Source: an uncultured Flavobacteriaceae bacterium (GTDB taxonomy: Bacteria; Bacteroidota; Bacteroidia; Flavobacteriales; Flavobacteriaceae). From it: 14,609 bases of DNA. The notes beneath the pieces were generated by a model. The model saw only the letters and a program-made list of their open reading frames with translations, was not told where the DNA came from and searched no databases. The number at the start of each line of letters is the position of its first letter. The stretch's first letter is position 1. The position numbers and the translations under genes are program-made. Shown piece after piece: positions 1 through 6,190 of this stretch. The stretch spans positions 1 to 14,609 of the forward strand of contig CAJWNW010000036.1 in NCBI GenBank assembly GCA_913044085.1. The letters run 5' to 3'.

Positions 1-10
1 AATCAAACCC

Positions 11-484
11 ATGCCCTATAAAACATTGCTATTATTTTGTTCTCTCTTTTTTTTGATGGCCTGTAAATCAGAGGCACAAAAAAAACCCACTTTTAAAATT
101 CAAAAATCAGATGCGCAATGGAAGATGCAATTGACAGACTTGGAGTATTATGTGATGCGAAAAGAAGGAACTGAGCCCGCTTTTTCAAGTCCCCTTGACA
201 AAAACTACAGTTCAGGAACCTATGTTTGCAAAGGTTGTGAAAGCCCTCTTTTTCTTAGCAGTCATAAATTTAACTCTGGATCGGGTTGGCCTAGCTTTGA
301 TCGCGAAATTAAAGGAAATGTTGCTTTTTCAGTAGATTATAACATTGGTATTGCGCGAACTGAAGAACATTGTGCAAGCTGTGGAGCACATTTGGGTCAT
401 GTTTTTAATGACGGGCCAAAAAAAACCACTGGAAAGCGCCACTGTATTAATGGAATAGCCCTAAAATTTATCCCAAAAAAATGA
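11..484 (+). CDS. msrB: Lipoprotein peptide-methionine (R)-S-oxide reductase (MsrB)
   Basis: This enzyme reduces methionine-R-sulfoxide in proteins back to methionine. The protein has 157 residues. It opens with a lipoprotein signal: a hydrophobic stretch at residues 4-17 and the lipobox LMAC with Cys18, so the mature enzyme should be anchored on the outer side of the inner membrane or in the outer membrane. The MsrB fold follows at about 30-155. The zinc pairs are CKGC (C73, C76) and CASC (C121, C124). The family signatures GWPSFD and HLGHVFNDGP are present, and the catalytic Cys145 lies in RHCIN. The position that carries the resolving Cys in many MsrBs is Ser91 (NSGSGWPSF), so recycling must use another cysteine or an external thiol. 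The stop overlaps the start of the next msrB (ATGA), which indicates translational coupling. Only ten bases lie upstream, so the promoter is outside the window. Confidence 0.93.
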   Translation: MPYKTLLLFCSLFFLMACKSEAQKKPTFKIQKSDAQWKMQLTDLEYYVMRKEGTEPAFSSPLDKNYSSGTYVCKGCESPLFLSSHKFNSGSGWPSFDREIKGNVAFSVDYNIGIARTEEHCASCGAHLGHVFNDGPKKTTGKRHCINGIALKFIPKK

Positions 485-876
485 GTGATTATAAAATAAA
501 TAAAACCGATGCAGAGTGGAAATCCCAACTCAGCGATGAAGAATACCGTATTTTACGAAAAAAAGGAACGGAAATGCCTTTTTCAGGAACATATAACACC
601 CATTCAGAAGCGGGATTATACGCTTGTGCAGGTTGCGAAGCCCCTTTATTCAAAAGCGATGCTAAATTTGACAGTGGCTGTGGCTGGCCAAGTTTTGATG
701 CTTCAATTAAAGGAAACGTCAATTATACTCTCGATAAAAGTCATGGGATGGTACGTACAGAAATTATTTGTGAATCATGCGGCGGTCATCTTGGTCATGT
801 GTTTAACGACGGCCCCACAACTACAGGCACACGTTATTGTGTAAACTCTGCAAGTTTAGATTTTAAAAAATATTAG
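481..876 (+). CDS. msrB: Cytosolic peptide-methionine (R)-S-oxide reductase (MsrB)
   Basis: This is a second MsrB of 131 residues with no signal peptide, so it should act in the cytosol. Zinc ligands are C49 and C52 (CAGC) and C97 and C100 (CESC). HLGHVFNDGP spans about 103-112, and the catalytic Cys120 lies in RYCVNSASL, close to the family consensus. Unlike its upstream partner it keeps a cysteine at the resolving position, Cys67 in DSGCGWPSF, so it can form the usual intramolecular disulfide that thioredoxin reduces. The ATG overlaps the preceding stop codon by four bases, so both genes are almost certainly on one transcript. The pair probably arose by duplication, with one copy gaining an export signal. 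No clear terminator hairpin follows the stop. Confidence 0.95.
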   Translation: MSDYKINKTDAEWKSQLSDEEYRILRKKGTEMPFSGTYNTHSEAGLYACAGCEAPLFKSDAKFDSGCGWPSFDASIKGNVNYTLDKSHGMVRTEIICESCGGHLGHVFNDGPTTTGTRYCVNSASLDFKKY

Positions 877-936
877 CATAACACAAACACATTATATTTT
901 CACTAAACGGGGCTTTATTTATAGCACTAGGTTTTG

Positions 937-944
937 TAAATTTG
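937..944 (+). promoter_or_regulatory. Candidate -7 promoter box for lpdA
   Basis: TAAATTTG matches the Bacteroidota -7 consensus TAnnTTTG exactly and ends 32 bases before the lpdA ATG. I see no TTG at the expected -33 distance, so the call rests on the single box and its position. Confidence 0.4.
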
Positions 945-976
945 CGGGGTTTATTAACCACTAATTCAATAGATTT

Positions 977-2353
977 ATGAGTAAATATGATGTGATTGTT
1001 TTGGGAAGCGGTCCAGGAGGTTATGTAACCGCCATTCGTGCGTCCCAACTTGGTTTTAAAACAGCTGTGATAGAAAAAGAAAATTTGGGAGGTGTATGCT
1101 TGAACTGGGGGTGTATTCCTACAAAAGCACTCTTAAAATCCGCTCAGGTTTTTGATTATCTAAAACACGCTGAAGATTACGGGCTAAAAGTTGAATCTTA
1201 TGGTAAAGATTTTGATGCGGTCGTCAACCGCAGTCGCAACGTGGCAGAAGGCATGAGCAAAGGCGTTCAGTTTTTAATGAAAAAAAATAAAATTGATGTA
1301 ATTATTGGTTACGGAAAAATTAAGCCTGGAAAAAAGGTGGATGTTGACGGAACTGAATACAGCGCCGATCATATCATCATTTCTACAGGTGCGCGTTCTA
1401 GAGAATTACCGAGTTTACCACAAGATGGCAAAAAAGTCATTGGCTACAGAAAAGCCATGACCTTGGAAAAACAACCTAAAAAACTAATTATAGTTGGTTC
1501 TGGTGCCATTGGTGTTGAATTTGCCTATTTCTACAATGCCATGGGAACAGAAGTCACAGTTGTTGAATACATGCCGCGTATTGTGCCAGTGGAAGATGAA
1601 GATATATCTAAGCAATTAGAGCGTTCTTTTAAAAAATCTGGGATTAAAATTATGACTTCCACTGAAGTGACTGCAGTCGACACTTCAGGTAAAGGTGTAA
1701 AGGCAATTGTTAAAACCAAAAAAGGGGAAGATACAATAGAAGCCGATGTGGTTCTTTCAGCCGTAGGCATCAAAACAAACATTGAAAATATTGGCCTTGA
1801 AGACGTTGGGATTGTAACAGACCGTGATAAAATATTAGTGAATGACTTTTACCAAACCAATATGCCGGGCTATTATGCCATTGGCGATGTAACTGCGGGT
1901 CCTGCCCTCGCCCATGTGGCTTCTGCGGAAGGTATATTGTGTGTCGAAAAAATTGCTGGGCAGCACGTTGAAGCATTAGATTACGGCAACATTCCTGGTT
2001 GTACCTATTGCAGCCCAGAAGTGGCCAGTGTTGGACTTACTGAGGCCCAAGCGAAAGAACAAGGTTTAGAAGTTAAAATTGGGAAATTTCCTTTCTCAGC
2101 TTCTGGAAAAGCAAGTGCCGGTGGCAACACTGAAGGTTTTGTAAAAGTTATTTTTGATGCCAAATATGGGGAATGGTTAGGTTGCCATATGATTGGCAGT
2201 GGTGTCACCGATATGATTGCTGAAGCCGTTTTGGGCAGAAGATTAGAAACGACTGGACATGAAGTACTCAAAACAATTCATCCACACCCTACTATGAGTG
2301 AAGCTGTTATGGAAGCAGTGGCTGATGCTTATGACGAAGTCATACACATATAA
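977..2353 (+). CDS. lpdA: Dihydrolipoyl dehydrogenase (E3)
   Basis: This flavoprotein reoxidises the dihydrolipoyl groups of 2-oxo acid dehydrogenase complexes (pyruvate, 2-oxoglutarate, branched-chain) or the glycine cleavage system, passing electrons through FAD to NAD+. Its 458 residues are the usual length for an E3 without a lipoyl domain. The FAD motif GSGPGG is at 10-15. The redox-active disulfide C41/C46 sits in GGVCLNWGCIPTK. The NAD-binding motif GSGAIG is at 174-179, and the second FAD motif GDVTAGPALAH is near 310. The C-terminal catalytic HPHPTMSE supplies His437 and Glu442. The gene stands alone between its own promoter box and a terminator, with no E1 or E2 genes beside it, so its complex cannot be inferred from context. 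The closest alternatives, glutathione or mercuric reductase, are disfavoured by the HPHPT motif and the lipoamide-type disulfide region. Confidence 0.96.
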   Translation: MSKYDVIVLGSGPGGYVTAIRASQLGFKTAVIEKENLGGVCLNWGCIPTKALLKSAQVFDYLKHAEDYGLKVESYGKDFDAVVNRSRNVAEGMSKGVQFLMKKNKIDVIIGYGKIKPGKKVDVDGTEYSADHIIISTGARSRELPSLPQDGKKVIGYRKAMTLEKQPKKLIIVGSGAIGVEFAYFYNAMGTEVTVVEYMPRIVPVEDEDISKQLERSFKKSGIKIMTSTEVTAVDTSGKGVKAIVKTKKGEDTIEADVVLSAVGIKTNIENIGLEDVGIVTDRDKILVNDFYQTNMPGYYAIGDVTAGPALAHVASAEGILCVEKIAGQHVEALDYGNIPGCTYCSPEVASVGLTEAQAKEQGLEVKIGKFPFSASGKASAGGNTEGFVKVIFDAKYGEWLGCHMIGSGVTDMIAEAVLGRRLETTGHEVLKTIHPHPTMSEAVMEAVADAYDEVIHI

Positions 2354-2371
2354 ATTTATTAAAATTTAAAT

Positions 2372-2402
2372 AAAGGCGGCCACGAGCCGTCTTTTTGTTT
2401 TT
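2372..2402 (+). terminator. Rho-independent terminator of lpdA
   Basis: GGCGGC (2375-2380) pairs with GCCGTC (2386-2391) around the loop CACGA, with one G-U pair. AAA and TTT flanks extend the stem. A T-rich tail (TTTTTGTTTTT) follows. It lies about 20 bases after the lpdA stop. Confidence 0.85.
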
Positions 2403-2477
2403 AAGGAAACATAATAATCCTCGTTTATCTTGAGATATTGCTTGTATAAAAGATTCTAATTTGGTCCGTTTATGGAG

Positions 2478-2505
2478 ATATTTATTGTGTCGTAACAATA
2501 AATAT
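2478..2505. repeat. Perfect 11-bp inverted repeat
   Basis: ATATTTATTGT (2478-2488) and its exact reverse complement ACAATAAATAT (2495-2505) are separated by GTCGTA. No T-tract follows on either strand, so it does not look like a terminator. It lies between two convergent transcription units. It could be a protein-binding palindrome or an RNA hairpin; the function is unknown. Confidence 0.7.
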
Positions 2506-2513
2506 TATGATAC

Positions 2514-2541
2514 AAAAAAAGGGAAGCAAAAGCTTCCCTTT
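2514..2541 (-). terminator. Terminator of the small barrel gene (repeat copy 1)
   Basis: Read on the minus strand, GGGAAGC-TTTT-GCTTCCC forms a perfect 7-bp stem (2521-2538) followed by seven T. AAA/TTT flanks extend it. It lies about 25 bases after the stop of the gene at 2566-3159. Nearly identical hairpins follow the two porin genes. Confidence 0.88.
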
Positions 2542-2565
2542 ATAATATATAATTAGGATTTAAGA

Positions 2566-3159
2566 CTAGAAGTTATATCTGAATCCAACTCCAATTTTAA
2601 AATTACTGAAGCCATTATCGTCATCAATATCAGCGCTTCCACCAGGGCCTTCTACCTCAGTGAATTTTCCAAAAACATAGTCAAAATCTGCAGAAAATTG
2701 CCAAGGACCATCACCAAACAAAAGTGAATTACCAATAATAAAAGCATGCCCTGAATATTCTAAGTCTTCTAAATTACCAATTGAAGAATTTTGTGCATCA
2801 TCTCCTCTAATAACTCCTTTAGCACTAAATGCATATTGAGGTTTGAAATCCCACATCATATTACCAACAGGGAATGATATCATAGGTCCTACACTTAAAA
2901 GACCAATTCCAACGGCAGAGTCTGTATCGTCAATGGGATGACCAGATGAACTCAAATTGGCGGTTGCCCCCCACGTTTCATTAAATCTATAACCTAGATT
3001 AAGGAAATTAAAATTTAATCCGCCACCTAAATCAAGGTCATCAGCAACGTCACCTCCGGCACTAGCATATCCAAGTCCAACACCAAGGTAAAATTTGGAA
3101 TCTTGTGCATTCATTGTGAATGCTGTTAAAATAAAAGTCAATAAAAATAATTTTTTCAT
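2566..3159 (-). CDS. Small outer-membrane beta-barrel protein
   Basis: This is a 197-residue exported protein whose specific function I do not recognise. A signal peptide spans residues 1-18 (MKKLFLLTFILTAFTMNA), with probable cleavage near NAQ-D. The rest alternates short amphipathic strands rich in Gly and aromatic residues with acidic loops (DDTDS, DIDDDNG). It ends in GVGFRYNF with a terminal Phe, the typical last strand and assembly signal of an outer-membrane barrel. The size suits an 8-stranded barrel of the OmpA/OmpW-like or generic 'outer membrane beta-barrel' class. It is downstream of the porin at 3269-4294 but has its own promoter box and terminator, so it is probably a separate transcription unit. 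A structural, adhesive or small-solute role would all be possible. Confidence 0.85.
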   Translation of the reverse strand: MKKLFLLTFILTAFTMNAQDSKFYLGVGLGYASAGGDVADDLDLGGGLNFNFLNLGYRFNETWGATANLSSSGHPIDDTDSAVGIGLLSVGPMISFPVGNMMWDFKPQYAFSAKGVIRGDDAQNSSIGNLEDLEYSGHAFIIGNSLLFGDGPWQFSADFDYVFGKFTEVEGPGGSADIDDDNGFSNFKIGVGFRYNF

Positions 3160-3199
3160 TTGTTTTTTTGATTATTTGATTAATTATAATTTAAATATA

Positions 3200-3207
3200 C
3201 AAAAATA
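3200..3207 (-). promoter_or_regulatory. Candidate -7 box for the small barrel gene
   Basis: On the minus strand this reads TATTTTTG, an exact TAnnTTTG match ending 40 bases before the ATG. The -33 region would fall within the preceding porin terminator and shows no TTG. Confidence 0.4.
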
Positions 3208-3219
3208 TTAATTGCTTGT

Positions 3220-3249
3220 AAAAAAAAAGGGAAGCCTAAGCTTCCCTTT
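3220..3249 (-). terminator. Terminator of porin B (repeat copy 2)
   Basis: On the minus strand GGGAAGC-TTAG-GCTTCCC is a perfect 7-bp stem with a 4-base loop (3229-3246), followed by nine or more T. It starts about 20 bases after the porin stop. Confidence 0.88.
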
Positions 3250-3268
3250 ATCACTTTTAATAATCTAA

Positions 3269-4294
3269 TTAGAACGTGTAAACAGCAGCTAATATTAATG
3301 CAGCGTTACCTTTATCTAGCTTATTTTCATTATCTCTGAAAAGCTCTTCACTTGCTTTATCAACTCTTAATTCTGGAATGATAGTAAAATCACCTATAGA
3401 GTATCTAGCAGTTAAAGTTGGTGAAAAAACAGTAGTATCTGCTTCATCATCTAACATCATGTACTCTAAACGTAATCCCCAAGACAAACTATCCGAAGAT
3501 TTCAACTGTGGGTAAGCCGTGATGGAAGTGAACCCTTCTGCACCTAGCCCAACAAGAGCAAGTTGTGAAGCGGTCCACTGTTGTCCAGTAAAAGCATCAT
3601 CAACGCCGAAATCTGCCTTGTGTGCGTTCAATTTTACATTTAAGTTATCATTAACTTTAAATGCAGTTTTGAAATCATAATAAGAGGCAGATTGAGTTGA
3701 AAGGAAAGATAATCCAGTTTTCCCTTTATAGGTAATACCAGCACCTATTGAATAATCACCTGAATCATTCATAGTTGTAACCTCAGCAGGATTCATTACT
3801 CCAACTCCGGCTCTGAAGTCATTACCTAAATCAAACTGAGCAACTAGACCATTGAAATTACGAGTAGAGTATGTAAATTGATGTGACATTGTATAATGGA
3901 AATTATTAGCAGCAGAAAGAGTTTCATAACCCATCCAGTTGTTAAAACGTCCCATCATCAACATCACTTTTTCGTTAACATTCCAGTACATGTAAGCCTC
4001 GTTGACTTTATTTCCAGGATTGTATGTATCCATACGAGGTCCATAAGCCAAATCAGCTATAAAACCAACAGTTTCACCTTGATAAGAAAGTGTAACATTG
4101 GCCAGTCCTGCAGAAAATCCAGAATCGTCATTAAAAACACTGTAATCATCAAAAGCACCTTCATCATTTTGTGATGTTAAGTTAGCATTGAAATAAGCAT
4201 CAACAGAACCAGTAACTTTAAACTTAGGGTCTTCATCTTGACCGAAAGTAAAACCTATGAATGCAAGCGACATGATAGTAATTAATTTTTTCAT
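3269..4294 (-). CDS. OmpL-like outer-membrane porin (porin B)
   Basis: This 341-residue protein resembles the Bacteroidota beta-barrel porin-2 (OmpL-like) family, which forms outer-membrane channels for small solutes. A signal peptide occupies residues 1-18, with likely cleavage in TFG-QDED. Family-like landmarks follow: GSVDAYF near the N-terminus, GLANVTLSYQGETVGFIADL with GPRMD, the strand EAYMYWNV and MGRFNNWMGYE, and a MNPAE segment in the middle. It ends in AAVYTF with a terminal Phe, as expected for a barrel. It is a clear paralogue of the gene at 4924-5967: the first 19 residues differ at two positions and the similarity continues throughout. The paralogue has a longer Asp/Gly/Ala loop near residue 45 and a different acidic stretch near the C-terminus. 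The substrate cannot be told from sequence. Confidence 0.88.
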   Translation of the reverse strand: MKKLITIMSLAFIGFTFGQDEDPKFKVTGSVDAYFNANLTSQNDEGAFDDYSVFNDDSGFSAGLANVTLSYQGETVGFIADLAYGPRMDTYNPGNKVNEAYMYWNVNEKVMLMMGRFNNWMGYETLSAANNFHYTMSHQFTYSTRNFNGLVAQFDLGNDFRAGVGVMNPAEVTTMNDSGDYSIGAGITYKGKTGLSFLSTQSASYYDFKTAFKVNDNLNVKLNAHKADFGVDDAFTGQQWTASQLALVGLGAEGFTSITAYPQLKSSDSLSWGLRLEYMMLDDEADTTVFSPTLTARYSIGDFTIIPELRVDKASEELFRDNENKLDKGNAALILAAVYTF

Positions 4295-4322
4295 AATTAA
4301 ATTAAGTTTAATATTAGTAATA

Positions 4323-4355
4323 CAAAATTAGACAAAAAAAATCGATTAAAACCAA
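4323..4355 (-). promoter_or_regulatory. Promoter of porin B
   Basis: On the minus strand TTG (4355-4353) is followed after 22 bases by TAATTTTG (4330-4323), an exact TAnnTTTG -7 box within the flavobacterial spacing range. The box lies 28 bases before the ATG. The segment TTTTTGTC-TAATTTTG and its distance to the start are the same at the paralogous porin. Confidence 0.65.
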
Positions 4356-4426
4356 TTATAAACGTTTAAATGCGTTAATTAAAGCTATAAAAATAAAATA
4401 TGGTTAGCCAATGATAGTTTTCTTAG

Positions 4427-4843
4427 TCACAAAAAGCTTTGCAATGCCAAAGCATAACTTTTCAGGCCAAATCCTAAGACAAGACCCTTGGCATTAGGTG
4501 AAATAAAGGATTGGTGGCGGAATTTTTCTCTGCTGTATGTATTTGAAATATGTACTTCAATGACAGGAGTGGAAATGCCTTTTACTGCATCTCCAATACC
4601 AACGGAAGTATGGGTATAGGCAGCAGCATTGAGGATTATACCATCATAGGAAAAACCAACCTCGTGCAGCTTATCTATAAGCGCACCTTCAATATTAGAC
4701 TGATAATAATCAAGCTCCAAATTGGGGAATTCTTCTTTCAAGGATTTAAAATAGGCCTCAAAAGACTCAGATCCGTAAATTTCAGGCTCTCGCTTGCCTA
4801 AAATATTCAAATTAGGACCATTAACTATGATAATTTTTTTCAT
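4427..4843 (-). CDS. aroQ: 3-dehydroquinate dehydratase, type II
   Basis: This cytosolic enzyme dehydrates 3-dehydroquinate to 3-dehydroshikimate, the third step of the shikimate pathway to aromatic amino acids and folate. I chose the ATG at 4843, which gives 138 residues. An upstream in-frame ATG at 4858 would add only MYFYK and would spoil the usual MKKIIIVNGPNLN start. Type II signatures are GPNLNILGKREPEIYG (residues 9-24, with catalytic Arg18 and Tyr23), NAAAYTHTS, EVHISN (Glu and His of the active site) and FRHQSFIS. The length is normal for the dodecameric type II family. It sits between the two porin paralogues. The upstream porin terminator ends less than 30 bases before its ATG, so it may rely on readthrough or on a weak promoter. 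No hairpin follows its stop. Confidence 0.95.
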   Translation of the reverse strand: MKKIIIVNGPNLNILGKREPEIYGSESFEAYFKSLKEEFPNLELDYYQSNIEGALIDKLHEVGFSYDGIILNAAAYTHTSVGIGDAVKGISTPVIEVHISNTYSREKFRHQSFISPNAKGLVLGFGLKSYALALQSFL

Positions 4844-4870
4844 TTTGTAAAAATACAAAAGTTATAGTAC

Positions 4871-4898
4871 AAAAAAAGGGAAGCCGAAGCATCCCTTT
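4871..4898 (-). terminator. Terminator of porin A (repeat copy 3)
   Basis: On the minus strand GGGATGC-TTCG-GCTTCCC (4895-4878) forms a 7-position stem with one T-T mismatch, capped by a C(TTCG)G tetraloop and followed by seven T. It lies about 25 bases after the porin stop and is the third copy of this hairpin. Confidence 0.83.
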
Positions 4899-4923
4899 AA
4901 TTTTATAAACTTATTTCCTATGT

Positions 4924-5967
4924 TTAGAAAGTATAAACAGCAGCTAAGTTAAAGGCGGTTAAACCACCAGTCTCTTCTCCATCACCATCTAGGAAAATAT
5001 CTTCACTAGCTGAATCTAATCTTAATTCAGGGATGATAGTTAAATCTCCTACAGAATATCTTGCGGTTAATGTTGGAGTGAAAACGCTAAGGTCATCTTC
5101 CTCATCAAACATCATATATTCTAATCGCATTCCCCAAGACATTTTATCTGAAGACTTTATTTGTGGATAAGCAGAAATCGAAGTAAATCCTTCAGCTCCT
5201 AGAAGAACAGCTGCAAGTTGATAATCAGTCCAAGCTTGACCTGTTGAAATATCATCAGTTCCGAAATCAGCAATATGAGCGTTTAACTTTACGTTAAAGT
5301 TATCACTAACATCAAAGGCTGTTTTGAAATCTATATATGAAGCTGATTGACTTGAAAGGTATGAAATACCAGTATTTTTCTTGTAAGTAAGACCGGCTCC
5401 GATAGAAAAGTCTCCTGTTGTATTTCCAGTTGTGTATTCAGCAGGATTCATTATTCCAACACCACCTCTAAGATCGCTACTCAAATCAAATTGAGCAACT
5501 AAACCATTGAAGTTACGAGTAGAAAACGTAAACTGATGAGACATACTGTAATGGAAATTGTTAGCAGCAGAAAGAGATTCATATCCCATCCAGTTGTTAA
5601 AACGACCCATCATCAACATTAATTTGTCAGAAACGTTCCAATACATGTAGGCTTCATTAACAACTTGTCCTGCACCAGCATAAGCATCCATTCTAGGTCC
5701 ATATGCTAAATCGGCAATGAAACCTACAGTTTCCCCTTCGTAAGAAAGGGTAATGTTAGCTAAACCAGCTGAAAATCCAGAATCGTTATTAAAAACGCTG
5801 TAATCTCCATCACCTAATGCTGAGTTTGCACCTTCGTCATTTGCAGAAGTTAAGTTAGCTCTAAAATAAGCATCAACAGAACCTGAAACATTGAACTTAG
5901 GTTCTTCCTCTTGACCAAATGTTAAACCTACAAAGGCAAGAGACATAATAGTAATTAATTTTTTCAT
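4924..5967 (-). CDS. OmpL-like outer-membrane porin (porin A)
   Basis: This 347-residue paralogue of the porin at 3269-4294 has the same architecture. A signal peptide is cleaved near TFG-QEEE. The strands GSVDAYF, GLANITLSYEGETVGFIADL with GPRMD, EAYMYWNV, MGRFNNWMGYE and IMNPAE follow, and the final strand AAVYTF ends in Phe. Compared with the paralogue it has an insertion near residue 45 (NSALGDGD) and more acidic loops near the C-terminus. This pattern suggests that surface loops diverge while the barrel stays conserved. It probably forms an outer-membrane channel. The promoter box, its distance to the ATG, the start of the coding region and the terminator hairpin all resemble those of the paralogue, so a whole transcription unit seems to have been duplicated. 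The substrate is unknown. Confidence 0.88.
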   Translation of the reverse strand: MKKLITIMSLAFVGLTFGQEEEPKFNVSGSVDAYFRANLTSANDEGANSALGDGDYSVFNNDSGFSAGLANITLSYEGETVGFIADLAYGPRMDAYAGAGQVVNEAYMYWNVSDKLMLMMGRFNNWMGYESLSAANNFHYSMSHQFTFSTRNFNGLVAQFDLSSDLRGGVGIMNPAEYTTGNTTGDFSIGAGLTYKKNTGISYLSSQSASYIDFKTAFDVSDNFNVKLNAHIADFGTDDISTGQAWTDYQLAAVLLGAEGFTSISAYPQIKSSDKMSWGMRLEYMMFDEEDDLSVFTPTLTARYSVGDLTIIPELRLDSASEDIFLDGDGEETGGLTAFNLAAVYTF

Positions 5968-5995
5968 AATTAAATTTAGTTTATGATTAATGAGG

Positions 5996-6021
5996 CAAAA
6001 TTAGACAAAAATAATTATCAA
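5996..6021 (-). promoter_or_regulatory. Promoter of porin A
   Basis: On the minus strand TAATTTTG (6003-5996) is an exact TAnnTTTG box lying 28 bases before the ATG, the same distance as at the paralogue. A TTG at 6021-6019 lies 15 bases upstream, slightly short of the usual spacing. Confidence 0.55.
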
Positions 6022-6162
6022 ATCCTAAAAAAAAGTATTTTTTTTTACTTTAATCGTTAAAATCGTACACTTTATAGATATTTTAAGAAGGGATTGAACA
6101 AAAAAAAAAAAATCGATTATATTTAATTTTTCAAAAAAATATGTTTAATCTGAAATAATCAA

Positions 6163-6170
6163 TATTTTTG
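6163..6170 (+). promoter_or_regulatory. Candidate -7 box for the M28 peptidase
   Basis: TATTTTTG fits TAnnTTTG and ends 20 bases before the ATG. No TTG occurs at the -33 distance. A second match, TAAATTTG at 6176-6183, is too close to the start. The surrounding 223-bp gap (5968-6190) is very AT-rich, with A- and T-tracts and no gene. Confidence 0.35.
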
Positions 6171-6190
6171 ATATTTAAATTTGAGTATAT

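Noticed and set aside
489..722. Minus-strand open frame of 77 codons opposite the second msrB
   Set aside because: It lies wholly within a gene with clear motifs in the other strand and has no recognisable product.
3896..4174. Plus-strand open frame of 92 codons opposite porin B
   Set aside because: It is antisense to a conserved porin and its product is a meaningless Ser/Ile/His-rich sequence. It fits a shadow frame.
4844..4858. Upstream in-frame ATG that would extend aroQ by five residues
   Set aside because: MYFYK before MKKIIIVNG does not fit the type II dehydroquinase N-terminus, and it would place the start even closer to the porin terminator.
3269..5967. Possible composite mobile element made of two porin copies around aroQ
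   Set aside because: There is no transposase, no terminal inverted repeat and no target-site duplication. The cargo is a core biosynthetic gene. Simple duplication is enough.
6000..6160. Long A- and T-tracts before the M28 gene as a terminator or origin
   Set aside because: The runs lack a GC stem, and there are no DnaA-box or iteron repeats. This is AT-rich intergenic DNA between divergent genes.
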